A DNA stretch of 64,000 bases from Paenibacillus aquistagni (lineage in GTDB: Bacteria; Bacillota; Bacilli; Paenibacillales; Paenibacillaceae): positions 1 to 64,000 of the forward strand of contig NZ_FXAZ01000009.1 in NCBI RefSeq assembly GCF_900177815.1, in the 5' to 3' direction. The notes under the pieces were generated by a model. That model was given only the letters and a program-made list of their open reading frames with translations. It made no database searches and was not told the origin of the DNA. Position 1 is the stretch's first letter; the number at the start of each line of letters is the position of its first letter. A program made the translations under genes and the position numbers. Of the stretch, positions 24,926 through 33,703 are shown piece after piece.

Positions 24926-26242
24926 TTAGTAGTAATAGCCACTGCTTTCGACAAACTCAAATTCGAAATCAGCGATACGAACAATCGTCCCCTCTTCAGC
25001 TCCAAGCTTGCGGAGCTCCTCGTCAACTCCCATATGGCGCAAGGTGCGGGCGAAGCGCAGAATGGCTTCATGAGAAGTCATCTGCATCCGCTTCATCATG
25101 TTCTCGATTGCTTCGCTTTCAATCACAAAGCCTTCATTTTCACGACGAATGGTGAACTTCGGACCTTCCTCTTTCTTCTCCATGCGGTAGATCTTGCGTT
25201 CTTCAACCTCTGCAACCTCTTCCACTTCAAGCATATCAGGTGTTTGCTCCAGAAGATCCATCGTCTTATAAATCATCTCTTGAACACCCATCTTCGTCAA
25301 AGAAGAGATCGGTACAATCTGAACATCATCTCGAAGTTCTTCAACCTGCTTGCGGAATCGCTCCAAGTTCTCTTCTGCCTCTGGCATGTCCATCTTATTG
25401 GCAGCCACGATCTGCGGGCGTTCAGCCAGCTTCTCATTATACAGCTTCAGTTCATCGTTAATCTTTACCCAATCTTCGAACGGATCACGGCCTTCTGTTC
25501 CAGCCATATCCACAACATGAAGGATCACTCTTGTGCGTTCAACATGGCGCAGGAACTCATGTCCTAACCCGATTCCAGTATGCGCGCCTTCAATTAAGCC
25601 TGGGAGATCGGCCATGACAAAGCTTCTTCCGTCCCCGACATCAACCACACCCAGATTCGGGGTAATCGTTGTAAAATGATAAGCGCCAATCTTCGGCCTA
25701 GCTCCAGACACTACCGACAACAGCGTGGACTTGCCCACACTCGGGAAGCCTACAAGACCAACATCAGCCATAACCTTAAGCTCAAGCACAACCCAGCGCT
25801 CCTGACCTTCTTCTCCATGCTCCGCAAGCTCTGGTGCTGGATTCGCTGGTGTCGCAAAGCGAATATTGCCTCTGCCTCCACGTCCGCCCTTGGCAACCAC
25901 TACTTCTTGGCCTTGACGTGTTAGATCAGCAATAACCTCTTGTGTATCATCATCCACAACTACCGTTCCTGGTGGAACACGTACGATCATATCCTCAGCA
26001 CCTGCGCCGTGCTGGCTCTTCGTCCGGCCTTTTTCTCCGCGTTTCGCTTTGAAGTGCTTCTGGTAACGGAAGTCAACCAAGGTACGAAGCCCTTCATCGA
26101 CACGGAAAATAACACTGCCTCCGCGTCCGCCGTCTCCACCTGCCGGGCCGCCATTCGGTACATACTTCTCACGACGGAAGGAGATTAGACCATCTCCACC
26201 ATCTCCGCCTTTAACATATATCTTCGCTTTATCTACAAACAC
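24926..26242 (-). CDS. obgE: GTPase Obg
   Basis: A 438-residue essential GTPase involved in ribosome assembly, stress response and sporulation initiation. It has the glycine-rich Obg domain (about 1-158; [40 protein letters not shown]). The G domain follows (about 159-335; P-loop [22 protein letters not shown]). The C-terminal OCT domain (about 355-430) is also present. Length and order are typical of Gram-positive Obg. It follows spo0B as in B. subtilis. What follows obgE is not pheB, as in Bacillus, but the regulator and carbohydrate locus. Confidence 0.97.
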   Translation of the reverse strand: MFVDKAKIYVKGGDGGDGLISFRREKYVPNGGPAGGDGGRGGSVIFRVDEGLRTLVDFRYQKHFKAKRGEKGRTKSQHGAGAEDMIVRVPPGTVVVDDDTQEVIADLTRQGQEVVVAKGGRGGRGNIRFATPANPAPELAEHGEEGQERWVVLELKVMADVGLVGFPSVGKSTLLSVVSGARPKIGAYHFTTITPNLGVVDVGDGRSFVMADLPGLIEGAHTGIGLGHEFLRHVERTRVILHVVDMAGTEGRDPFEDWVKINDELKLYNEKLAERPQIVAANKMDMPEAEENLERFRKQVEELRDDVQIVPISSLTKMGVQEMIYKTMDLLEQTPDMLEVEEVAEVEERKIYRMEKKEEGPKFTIRRENEGFVIESEAIENMMKRMQMTSHEAILRFARTLRHMGVDEELRKLGAEEGTIVRIADFEFEFVESSGYYY

Positions 26243-26257
26243 CGTTCTTCCACCTCT

Positions 26258-27001
26258 TTATGCTGTACAGGGAATAATCCATCTGTATGTCTGATCTTGC
26301 TCTTGATTCGACAACTGCTTCAGCCGCGCGCCGCGTTCAGTTGCCATCTGTTGTAATTGACTTGCCACTTCGTCCGGCCGAAGCAGTTTTCCTTGATAAT
26401 CGAAGTCAATCCACAAGCCATCTTCCTCAACGCTCATGGATATTCGGAGCGGAGATACATGCTGTCCGTTAATCTTCGGTGCATAGCGAAACACTTGAAC
26501 TGCATCGATGATGAGATCCGTTAATTGATCCTGATCGGCACCGATGCGCGGTAATTCAATCGTGTCGGATATCTCCACCTCAAGCGGCATCATCAGGCCC
26601 GACACTCGATTGCGCAGCAAATAGATAACAAGCTCGGGAGATCCCAGCTTCGATATCCGGCTCTCTTCCGCCATTCTTTCCTTTATGCTTTCCACACAAT
26701 CCGGCAGTTTATCAAACTTCTTGAGTCGTACATAGCCATATAGCAATTGAAGCTCATTCATCCAGTCATGACGCTGATGATTGATGACATCTAACGCATT
26801 CTGATAAGCGCTGTGCACTTTCTTCTTCTCACTGGCTATTCTCGCTTTGCAATAAAGCAGCGCTCCTATGCCGATACTGCCTATCAGCAGCAGCATGGCA
26901 AGAATTCGCCAGATCATCGTAAGGTTCCAACCGCCAAGTGCCACGGCACATCCGAATGCCAGCAGACCACAGATCCACTGCACGTTCCAGGCTTTCCCCA
27001 T
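26258..27001 (-). CDS. spo0B: Spo0B-like sporulation phosphotransferase with N-terminal membrane segments
   Basis: A protein of about 247 residues. The phosphorylatable histidine sits in NHQRHDWMNELQLLYGYVRL, the Spo0B DHp-helix signature. A degenerate ATPase-like C-terminal domain follows. In the phosphorelay Spo0B passes phosphate from Spo0F to Spo0A. The gene lies between rpmA and obgE, exactly where B. subtilis spo0B is. Two hydrophobic stretches precede the histidine helix (about 9-24 WICGLLAFGCAVALGG and about 30-52 RILAMLLLIGSIGIGALLY), unlike the soluble B. subtilis protein, so this form is probably membrane-anchored. The ATG at 27001 is chosen because GAGGGG lies 6 bases upstream. 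The longest frame starts at 27037 from TTG without a good site. Confidence 0.8.
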   Translation of the reverse strand: MGKAWNVQWICGLLAFGCAVALGGWNLTMIWRILAMLLLIGSIGIGALLYCKARIASEKKKVHSAYQNALDVINHQRHDWMNELQLLYGYVRLKKFDKLPDCVESIKERMAEESRISKLGSPELVIYLLRNRVSGLMMPLEVEISDTIELPRIGADQDQLTDLIIDAVQVFRYAPKINGQHVSPLRISMSVEEDGLWIDFDYQGKLLRPDEVASQLQQMATERGARLKQLSNQEQDQTYRWIIPCTA

Positions 27002-27049
27002 TGCATGCCCCTCACTCATTAACCAAATAGTTACCAACTCTCGTCATAC

Positions 27050-27079
27050 AGTATAGCATGTCTAGGAGTAGTCGTCCAA
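27050..27079 (-). promoter_or_regulatory. SigA promoter for spo0B-obgE
   Basis: On the minus strand, -35 TTGGAC (27074-27079), an 18-bp spacer and -10 TATACT (27050-27055), extended by TG at the proper place (TGCTATACT). It lies between the rpmA terminator and the spo0B start. Confidence 0.7.
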
Positions 27080-27120
27080 AAGGGCGCCGTGCCAATCCTT
27101 CCGATCAAGCAAATCCACGC

Positions 27121-27149
27121 AAAAAAACCCCCGGCATGAGCCGAGGGTT
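27121..27149 (-). terminator. Rho-independent terminator after rpmA
   Basis: On the minus strand, AACCCTCGGC pairs with GCCGGGGGTT (one G-T wobble) around a 4-base loop, followed by TTTTTTT. It ends the rplU-prp-rpmA unit 13 bases after rpmA. Confidence 0.92.
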
Positions 27150-27161
27150 TTAGAAAACGTC

Positions 27162-27473
27162 TTATTTTTCCACAGCTGCTGCAACTGGTGCTACTTCAAC
27201 TGGGTAGACGCTCACTTTCTTGCGATCGCGACCCCAACGTTCGAACTTCACAACGCCTTCTACTTTCGCGAACAAAGTGTCATCTTTACCGATGCCTACG
27301 TTAGTTCCAGGGTGAATCTTAGTACCGCGTTGGCGAACCAAGATGCTACCACCTGTAACGAGTTGGCCATCAGCGCGCTTCACACCAAGACGCTTGGAGT
27401 GGGAATCACGACCGTTCTTCGTGGAACCTACACCTTTCTTGGATGCGAACAACTGAAGGTTAAGTTTCATCAT
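27162..27473 (-). CDS. rpmA: 50S ribosomal protein L27 (with cleavable N-terminal extension)
   Basis: A 103-residue L27. The N terminus [20 protein letters not shown] contains the Bacillota-type extension that is cut by the protease Prp before the ASKKG segment, so the mature end reaches the peptidyl-transferase centre. The Prp gene lies 14 bases upstream in the same operon. The ribosome-binding site AAGGAGGT fits either of the two tandem ATG codons. Confidence 0.97.
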   Translation of the reverse strand: MMKLNLQLFASKKGVGSTKNGRDSHSKRLGVKRADGQLVTGGSILVRQRGTKIHPGTNVGIGKDDTLFAKVEGVVKFERWGRDRKKVSVYPVEVAPVAAAVEK

Positions 27474-27487
27474 CGTAGTCTACCTCC

Positions 27488-27820
27488 TTACTTATTTCGT
27501 TCGTTTATTTGAAGATACGTTCCGTATGAATCTTCAATTGTTTTGAGACTGACAATCATGGATTCCAGCAGCAGTTGAACCTGCTCGATCTGTCTGGTAT
27601 CCTGAAGCCTCGGCACGAAGCCGTTCAGGAACCCATCCTTCACCTTGCTGTCCAAGGACACGCCAGTCAATGCTTCAATCGCGTTTACAGCGCCCACCGT
27701 TACAGCGGAAACGCCAGCACATACAATATCTTCTCCATGAGGAGCAAATCCTGCATGTCCGCGAATCGTGAAGCTATCAATCAGACCGTCGGGATTCCGA
27801 GTAATCGTGACACGAATCAT
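27488..27820 (-). CDS. prp: Ribosomal-processing cysteine protease Prp
   Basis: A 110-residue YsxB/Prp family protease. The catalytic histidine (RGHAGFAPHG) and cysteine (DIVCAGVSAV) are spaced as in the family. It removes the N-terminal extension of L27 in Bacillota. Placement between rplU and rpmA is the conserved order. Confidence 0.92.
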   Translation of the reverse strand: MIRVTITRNPDGLIDSFTIRGHAGFAPHGEDIVCAGVSAVTVGAVNAIEALTGVSLDSKVKDGFLNGFVPRLQDTRQIEQVQLLLESMIVSLKTIEDSYGTYLQINERNK

Positions 27821-27828
27821 GTCACACC

Positions 27829-28140
27829 TTACGCTTGGATACTTTCGATCGTAACCTTAGTGTAAGGTTGACGATGACCTTGCTTACGACGGTAGTTTTT
27901 CTTAGGCTTGTACTTATACACGGTAATTTTTGCACCTTTACCATGCTTTTCAACTTTACCTGTAACTGTTGCACCCGCTACAACTGGAGTACCTGCTACT
28001 AGGCTTCCGTCTTTGGACACTGCCAATACACGGTCGAAAGTTACGCTTTCGCCGTCTGCTGCGCTCAACTTCTCGATGTACAATACATCACCTTGTTGAA
28101 CTTTGTACTGCTTGCCACCTGTTTCGATAATTGCGTACAT
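27829..28140 (-). CDS. rplU: 50S ribosomal protein L21
   Basis: A 103-residue L21, starting [20 protein letters not shown] and ending with the [19 protein letters not shown] block that binds 23S rRNA. First gene of rplU-prp-rpmA. Expression is probably autoregulated through the structured leader upstream. Confidence 0.98.
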   Translation of the reverse strand: MYAIIETGGKQYKVQQGDVLYIEKLSAADGESVTFDRVLAVSKDGSLVAGTPVVAGATVTGKVEKHGKGAKITVYKYKPKKNYRRKQGHRQPYTKVTIESIQA

Positions 28141-28265
28141 TGTTGCACCTCCTCATGTCTCAGACTCGCCTTATTCAGGTGATGGCTGTACAAGCAGCCA
28201 TGCTTCATACCTGTTCCGTGCGGTTACAGCATGTGTGCAGCTTATAACTAAACACATACTTGATG
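28141..28265 (-). promoter_or_regulatory. Probable L21 leader (structured 5' untranslated region of rplU)
   Basis: About 120 nt lie between the promoter and the rplU start. The minus strand contains several short pairings, for example GCTGCACAC region against GCATGGCTGC, and AGCATGGCTGCTTGTACAGCC as a local hairpin, and it ends with GAGGAGGTG before ATG. Bacillota carry an autoregulatory L21 leader here. I infer the same class from position and size, not from a full structure match. Confidence 0.5.
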
Positions 28266-28294
28266 ATAGTAACACGATGTTAATCATAAGTCAA
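28266..28294 (-). promoter_or_regulatory. SigA promoter of rplU-prp-rpmA
   Basis: On the minus strand, -35 TTGACT (28289-28294), a 17-bp spacer and -10 TACTAT (28266-28271). It lies between the RNase G stop and the rplU leader. Confidence 0.7.
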
Positions 28295-28314
28295 TGATAA
28301 GACTTGGAAAAGAC

Positions 28315-29559
28315 CTATGTAGGAAAGGAGTTCAGCTTCTTGCCTGTCCCCTCGCATGCAGGACAGAGCGTATACATACGATCCATCACCTGCTCGCGAA
28401 CCTTCTTGCGTGTAATCTCTAGAAGCCCGAGCTTCGTCCAGCCTACAACAAGGCATTTTGTGCGATCACGCTTCATATGTTCCTCAAGCACATGGACAAT
28501 ATCCTCGCGATGCTCTTCTGAAGACATATCGATAAAATCCACAATAATGATTCCGCCAATGTCTCTTAAACGAATGAGACGCGCAAGCTCCTCTGCGGCC
28601 TCTTTGTTGGTCAGATACACGGTCTCCTCCAAATCACTCGTTCCCGTATACTTTCCCGTATTCACGTCCACAACAGTCAGCGCTTCGGTCTGGTCCCATA
28701 CAAGATAGCCGCCGCTATGCAGCCATGTCTTCCGTTGAAATGACTTATTAAGCTTGTCCCGAACGCCGTATCGCTCAAAGACAGAATCTCTGCCCCGGTA
28801 CACGTGCACGCGATTGCTAAGCTCTGGCGCAAATGTTCGTACATAAGCAAGCAATTGCTTCGCTTGTCGCTCATCATCAATGACGAGCTCTTGTACCTCG
28901 CGATTGAAGGCATCGCGGATATAGCGTTCAATCACATTGCGATCATGGTGAATCAAGCAAGGAGCAACAGCCTGCTTCGCCCGCTCCTGTATCTTCAACC
29001 ACAGCTCACGCAAATATTGAATATCCGACTCCAATGCCCCATGACTCTCATCCCCTGCTGCCGTTCGAAGAATGACCCCTTCTTCATTCATGCGAATAGC
29101 TTCTCCTAGATGCTTCAGCCGACTGCGCTCAGACTCCTGCTCGATCTTCTTCGATACCCCGATATAGTCCGCACTTGGCATATACACCAAGAACCGACCT
29201 GGAAGCGAATAATGAGTCGTTACGCGTGCGCCTTTGCCGCCAAGCGGCTCCTTCATCACTTGAACGATGAGCTCTTGGCCTGGCTTTAGCAGCTCTGTAA
29301 TGGAGGGTTTCTCCTTTGGCTGCTTCTCTAGATGAGGGTGCAAGCAATCATCCACGTATAGAAAAGCATTTTTCTTAAGCCCAATATCGACAAATGCAGC
29401 CTGCATTCCTGGAAGTACATTGACTACGCGACCTTTGTAAAAGCTGCCGACAAGCGTCGTGCCTTCGGCTCGTTCAACTGTATATTCTACGAGACGCCCA
29501 TGCTCTAACAACGCCATCTGTGTCACTTGATCTTTACAGTGAACAATTAATTGTTTCAT
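28315..29559 (-). CDS. rng: Ribonuclease E/G family endoribonuclease
   Basis: A protein of about 414 residues. An S1-type RNA-binding region (about 35-120) is interrupted as in RNase G. The DNase-I-like catalytic core has the metal-binding aspartates in LTVVDVNTGKYTG and GGIIIVDFIDM. The zinc-link cysteines are in TLCPACEGTGK near the C terminus. It cuts single-stranded AU-rich RNA and takes part in mRNA decay or rRNA maturation. Many Bacillus species lack this enzyme, while Paenibacillus and Clostridia have it. The ATG at 29559 is chosen because AGAGGTGAT lies just upstream; the longest frame starts at 29577 from TTG. Confidence 0.92.
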   Translation of the reverse strand: MKQLIVHCKDQVTQMALLEHGRLVEYTVERAEGTTLVGSFYKGRVVNVLPGMQAAFVDIGLKKNAFLYVDDCLHPHLEKQPKEKPSITELLKPGQELIVQVMKEPLGGKGARVTTHYSLPGRFLVYMPSADYIGVSKKIEQESERSRLKHLGEAIRMNEEGVILRTAAGDESHGALESDIQYLRELWLKIQERAKQAVAPCLIHHDRNVIERYIRDAFNREVQELVIDDERQAKQLLAYVRTFAPELSNRVHVYRGRDSVFERYGVRDKLNKSFQRKTWLHSGGYLVWDQTEALTVVDVNTGKYTGTSDLEETVYLTNKEAAEELARLIRLRDIGGIIIVDFIDMSSEEHREDIVHVLEEHMKRDRTKCLVVGWTKLGLLEITRKKVREQVMDRMYTLCPACEGTGKKLNSFPT

Positions 29560-29613
29560 GGCATCACCTCTACTCAAGCGCGTTCACTCCATTGTAACAT
29601 GAAGGAGGAAGTG

Positions 29614-29829
29614 ATGAACATGCAGGTTTTAACGTACGTTGTAATAATTTTCATCCTCTTCACCTCATCTTGTCTATCTCTTTGTAGGTTTTTGGCTCTG
29701 CTCAGGCGAAGAATTCGGATCATCAAAGTATGCATCAATCAACTGCTGCTCGGGAATAATTTTTTCAATACGGCCATTCTGGCCCATGATATAAATCAAA
29801 TGATACATATCTCTTCGAAATCTTTTTAA
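29614..29829 (+). CDS. Doubtful 71-residue reading frame antisense to the end of spoIVFB
   Basis: An ATG at 29614 on the plus strand follows a very good ribosome-binding site (AAGGAGG, 6 bases upstream). The first part is hydrophobic (VLTYVVIIFILFTSSCLSL), and the rest is basic and lies antisense to the 3' end of spoIVFB. No promoter was seen. The strong site and membrane-like start are the only support. It may be chance. Confidence 0.18.
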   Translation: MNMQVLTYVVIIFILFTSSCLSLCRFLALLRRRIRIIKVCINQLLLGNNFFNTAILAHDINQMIHISSKSF

Positions 29830-30558
29830 GATCGCAGATACTGGCCTATCTGCTTCCGTGATGATCGGCTGCCCAAGATGTATCTCTTGCTCCCAGCGTC
29901 TCAGCCGCTTCGGGCGATTGACTAAGAAGCGAACAAAGCGATATGGAATATGCTTGCGTTCCACCCAATTGCTCCATGCTAAAAAGATAGACAGCACGAG
30001 CATGTTCAGGTGCAAGGGTTCTTTATTGAACAGCGGCAATAGAGCAAATATTCCAAGCAGAGTGCTCGATACTAAACTAAACCACACGCCCATAATGAGC
30101 ATACGATGATAGCTGACAAGCCTTCCACAGCTAGCTTGAAGCATCCGTCCCCCATCCAGCGGCAGGATCGGCAGCAGATTAAAGCATGCGATCAGCATGT
30201 TGGCTTCGATAAAATAATTCGCCCATTCTAACGACCAAATGCCCATGTGGGCAAACCATAGGGCAATCACAATCATGATTCCGTTTTGCAGCGGTCCAGC
30301 CGCTGCAACGATACACTCCTGCCATCCAGGCGCAACCGCACCATCCTTCGTCTCAGCAACACCGCCAAAAGGAAGCAGCTTTACTTCCTCAATGCTCCAA
30401 CCGAAGGCTTTCGCCGTAAGCACATGTCCCATCTCATGGACGATGACGATAACAAATAGGGTAACCAGCTCTAGGATATGCCCTGTGATGGCAGACAAGG
30501 CAAGCAGCATCACAAAGAGCGGATGAATGGAGTAAGTGGTGCCGCCCCAATTAATCAA
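29674..30558 (-). CDS. spoIVFB: Stage IV sporulation protein FB, intramembrane metalloprotease (M50)
   Basis: A 294-residue site-2 protease family member with about six membrane segments. The zinc ligands are in VIVHEMGHVLTAKAF (HExxH), and the third ligand is Asp in LPILPLDGGRML. In B. subtilis it cleaves pro-SigK in the mother cell. It starts with TTG, overlapping the end of its regulator gene spoIVFA by 8 bases. The C-terminal 80 residues (from about 215) correspond to the small CBS-like cytoplasmic region of this family. Confidence 0.93.
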   Translation of the reverse strand: MINWGGTTYSIHPLFVMLLALSAITGHILELVTLFVIVIVHEMGHVLTAKAFGWSIEEVKLLPFGGVAETKDGAVAPGWQECIVAAAGPLQNGIMIVIALWFAHMGIWSLEWANYFIEANMLIACFNLLPILPLDGGRMLQASCGRLVSYHRMLIMGVWFSLVSSTLLGIFALLPLFNKEPLHLNMLVLSIFLAWSNWVERKHIPYRFVRFLVNRPKRLRRWEQEIHLGQPIITEADRPVSAILKRFRRDMYHLIYIMGQNGRIEKIIPEQQLIDAYFDDPNSSPEQSQKPTKR

Positions 30559-31543
30559 GATCCATCACATCCACCGGATCAACGTACTGCCCATTCTTCA
30601 TGACAGCAAAGTATAGGGTCTTCTCTTGATCCGTTGTTGAATCTTCATAAAGCGTGCCAAGCTCCGTTCCCACTTCCACCCAATCGTCCTTGCTCACCTC
30701 AGTTGAGGCCAAATGACCATAAACCGTATAATATCCATCCGCATGCTGAATCGTTACTGTCATGTGCTCCTTGTCATCCAGGTCAACCTTGATCACGCGT
30801 CCGGTAGCCGCACTGCGCACCAGTCGGTCTGCACCTGTCGGCGCCAGCTCGATCCCGTTCATATTCACAGCAAATGATTGGACGACCTGTCCAGCGATCG
30901 GAGGTGTGAGCTTGCTTGCTGCTTGAACCTCCTTCGTATCCTGTGCGTGAGAACCCCATATAGGAATAAACGCAGGTGAGCCGCCAAAAGTTTCTCTATA
31001 CCAAACAGCAATTGGTTCCAAATTCATGTTCTCCGTTAAGGATGCGCTCAAAAAGGCATTTGCCTTTGCCTGCCACGGCGTTGTCAGCTGAACAGAAGCT
31101 ACGGCTGCTATCCCTAGGATGAGGGCTCCCGCCAGCTGCCACTTCAGCGTACGCAGCCAACGCGGCGCGACTGGCTTCCCAGGCTTATCAGGCTTATCAC
31201 TCCAGCCATAACGCTCCTCCCAGCTTGCTCGCGAAGTCTTCCATGCCTGCTCGGGGTCATCAAGTTGTGAACGCTCGAATTTGCCCGTCTCGTCCGAAGG
31301 CCAAGCTTCCATCCCGACACCATCTAATCCCGATACTTGGAATCCCCGCTCACCTAATGGCTCCACGTGAATTCTTGGCTCGCTGTTCCACGGATCATCT
31401 GCTGGCTTTGGCATCTCTATCGAACGATCCGATTGATAAGAATATTTGGTTCCCTTCCAACGCTCTTCTGCATGCTCAGGCGCTTGTCCCATCATCAACT
31501 CGCGTATCCGCTCTTGTCTTCGCTTTCTTATATCTTTTTTCAT
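30551..31543 (-). CDS. spoIVFA: Stage IV sporulation protein FA (M23/LytM-fold regulator)
   Basis: A protein of about 330 residues. A long charged cytoplasmic N terminus is followed by one membrane helix (about 125-147; LKWQLAGALILGIAAVASVQL), and then an external M23 (LytM) fold (about 230-325; TGRVIKVDLDD, HADGYYTVYGHLASTEV). SpoIVFA holds SpoIVFB inactive until a forespore signal arrives. The M23 metal-binding residues are only partly kept (no HxxxD pair is seen), as in SpoIVFA, so it is a regulator and not an active peptidase. The ATG at 31543 is chosen for GGGAGGG 5 bases upstream. Confidence 0.88.
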   Translation of the reverse strand: MKKDIRKRRQERIRELMMGQAPEHAEERWKGTKYSYQSDRSIEMPKPADDPWNSEPRIHVEPLGERGFQVSGLDGVGMEAWPSDETGKFERSQLDDPEQAWKTSRASWEERYGWSDKPDKPGKPVAPRWLRTLKWQLAGALILGIAAVASVQLTTPWQAKANAFLSASLTENMNLEPIAVWYRETFGGSPAFIPIWGSHAQDTKEVQAASKLTPPIAGQVVQSFAVNMNGIELAPTGADRLVRSAATGRVIKVDLDDKEHMTVTIQHADGYYTVYGHLASTEVSKDDWVEVGTELGTLYEDSTTDQEKTLYFAVMKNGQYVDPVDVMDLD

Positions 31544-31654
31544 GCTCGACCCTCCCACCTTGTCCATTTCCTCTTGTAGCTATATGTATGGACAATGAGA
31601 AGCGAATATGCTTTAGCATTTAAGCTTCATCCTTGCTTTTACACGGATGCAGCA

Positions 31655-31702
31655 CAAAAAACACGCCTTCACCTCACCGATACGGTGTAGATTAAAAGCG
31701 TG
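31655..31702 (-). terminator. Rho-independent terminator after rodA
   Basis: On the minus strand, CACGCTTT pairs with AAGGCGTG (one G-T wobble), with an inner ACACCG/CGGTG stem, followed by TTTTTT. It splits minC-minD-rodA from spoIVFA-spoIVFB. Confidence 0.8.
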
Positions 31703-31742
31703 CCTGGCAAAACTCTATATTTCATTGCAATCAGCCCCGGGT

Positions 31743-32897
31743 TTAATCCTCCAACTGATACTTTTCCTGATAGATCCGGATGCTCATGACAAGTCCAATA
31801 CAGCACATGTTCAGCATGAGCGAAGTACCACCATAGCTTATAAATGGCAGGGTAATCCCGGTAATCGGCATAAGCCCGATCATCATGCCGATGTTCTCAA
31901 ATATCTGAAAGACAAACATCGCTACGATACCAATAATCATGTAGGAGCCCCTGCGATCATAACACTGGAAGGCGATGAGTATCATGCGGTAAATTAAAAG
32001 GAAATACAGCAGCAGCAATATCGCGCCGCCCTGAAAACCGAACTCCTCTCCAATCACGACAAAGATCGCATCGGAGTAGGTTAACGGCACATACCCTCTT
32101 CGCTTCAACTCCCCTTGCAGATAGCCATCTCCTGATAAGCCGCCAGAGCCAATCGCTGTCATCGCATATTCCGATTGATGGCGTTCATCGTTTGATGCCG
32201 AATCCGGGCTAACAAAGGTATTAATACGCTCAAACCAGTGCTGCTGACCAAGCGTTTCCTTAAAGAAAGCCTCCGTCTGATCCTTGAAGCTTGTAAAGCT
32301 GAAAAATACCAGTGCCACACAGCCTACGACGATTAAGGTGCCTACCAGCATATGACGATACTTCAGACCGCCAATCCACAGCATCGCGATCAGGATCACA
32401 GCATAAATGACAGCATTCCCAAGGTCTGGCTGCGCTACAACAAGACCAAATGGAATCGACACGACAAGCCCGATCGGCACAAGATCCCTTGTAAACGTGA
32501 GGGGCTCGCCGTTGCGCTTGCCAAGCATCTGCGCAACGGCGAATATAATCGCGATCTTCGCCACCTCGGCAGGCTGAAAGCTTAATGAGCCTAGCTGATA
32601 CCAGCCTCTCGCACCATTGATATAAGCGCCAAAGAAATACAGCCCAACGAGCAGCAGGATCGTAATGCCGAATGTGACAGGCCACCATTTTAAATAAAGT
32701 CGATAATCCACCAGTGCGATCAAAAACATCATGCCAAAGCCTATCGCAAAGAAAATAATTGTCTTCATGGCCATGGAATACGCATCCATCGTCGTACTGC
32801 CATGGGTAGAGCTGTAGACAAGCAATGGGCTGAACACGGCGAAACAAAGCAATATTCCAACAATAATCCAATCTACTCGCTTAATCTTGTTCAGCAA
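31743..32897 (-). CDS. rodA: Rod-shape SEDS peptidoglycan polymerase RodA
   Basis: A 384-residue integral membrane protein with about ten helices. SEDS-family signatures are present: NGARGWYQLGSLSFQPAEVAK, PDLGNAVIY, and PFISYGGTSLMLNM near the C terminus. SEDS proteins polymerise glycan strands with a class B PBP. The closeness to minD and the mre genes favours the RodA branch over FtsW or SpoVE. TTG start, with ATAGGATG 7 bases upstream overlapping the minD stop. Confidence 0.9.
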   Translation of the reverse strand: MLNKIKRVDWIIVGILLCFAVFSPLLVYSSTHGSTTMDAYSMAMKTIIFFAIGFGMMFLIALVDYRLYLKWWPVTFGITILLLVGLYFFGAYINGARGWYQLGSLSFQPAEVAKIAIIFAVAQMLGKRNGEPLTFTRDLVPIGLVVSIPFGLVVAQPDLGNAVIYAVILIAMLWIGGLKYRHMLVGTLIVVGCVALVFFSFTSFKDQTEAFFKETLGQQHWFERINTFVSPDSASNDERHQSEYAMTAIGSGGLSGDGYLQGELKRRGYVPLTYSDAIFVVIGEEFGFQGGAILLLLYFLLIYRMILIAFQCYDRRGSYMIIGIVAMFVFQIFENIGMMIGLMPITGITLPFISYGGTSLMLNMCCIGLVMSIRIYQEKYQLED

Positions 32898-32903
32898 GGC
32901 TTA

Positions 32904-33698
32904 TCATCCTATTCCAAAAAACTTCTTCATCTTCGTCATCATCCCTTTTTTCTGATGAAGCTGCATTAACGGCACCGTATCTCCCAGGATACGACGAGCA
33001 ATATTGCGGTAAGCAATCGCTGCCTTGGAGTTAGGATTCATCACCGTAGGCTCTCCGCTGTTCGCCGCTTTGATGACGAGCTCATCATCAGGCACAATGC
33101 CGATCAAATCGATGTTAAGCACCTGCAGCACATCTTCAATATCGAGCATTTCACCGCTCTTGACCATATTGGGGCGAATGCGGTTCACGATCAGCTTCGG
33201 CGACCCCAAGTTCGCACTTTCGAGCAGGCCTACAATCCGATCTGCATCACGAACGGCAGCATTTTCTGGAGTCGTCACCACGATGGCTGCGTCAGCTCCT
33301 GCAATCGCATTTTTAAAGCCCTGCTCAATACCAGCAGGACAGTCGATAATAATGTATTCAAATTCTTTCTTAAGCTCCAAAATAATATCCTTCACCTGCT
33401 CCGGCGACACCGCAAGCTTATCCTTCGTCTGGGCAGCCGGCAGCATGTACAGCTCATCAAAGCGCTTATCCTTCACCAGCGCTTGATTCAAGCGGCAGCG
33501 GCCCTCTACAACATCAACGATGTCGTAAACGATACGATTCTCAAGTCCCATCACAACATCAAGGTTGCGAAGTCCGATATCCGTATCTACCATGCACACC
33601 TTCTTGCCTTGCAGTGCAAGGGCTGTACCTAGATTAGCAGATGTCGTCGTCTTACCGACACCGCCTTTTCCCGAAGTGACGACAATGGCCTCTCCCAT
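32904..33698 (-). CDS. minD: Septum site-determining ATPase MinD
   Basis: A 264-residue ParA/MinD ATPase with the deviant Walker A SGKGGVGKTT, switch I/II residues in DTDIGLRNLDVVMG and DCPAGIEQGF, and the C-terminal amphipathic membrane-targeting helix MMTKMKKFFGIG. It recruits MinC to the membrane to block polar division. It starts 5 bases after minC, with AAAGGAGTG inside the minC end. Confidence 0.97.
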   Translation of the reverse strand: MGEAIVVTSGKGGVGKTTTSANLGTALALQGKKVCMVDTDIGLRNLDVVMGLENRIVYDIVDVVEGRCRLNQALVKDKRFDELYMLPAAQTKDKLAVSPEQVKDIILELKKEFEYIIIDCPAGIEQGFKNAIAGADAAIVVTTPENAAVRDADRIVGLLESANLGSPKLIVNRIRPNMVKSGEMLDIEDVLQVLNIDLIGIVPDDELVIKAANSGEPTVMNPNSKAAIAYRNIARRILGDTVPLMQLHQKKGMMTKMKKFFGIG

Positions 33699-33703
33699 GC
33701 AAT

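Noticed and set aside
32260-32871. 203-codon minus-strand frame inside rodA
   Set aside because: Same strand but a different frame from rodA, which has full SEDS motifs. The shadow is rich in Arg, Cys and Trp.
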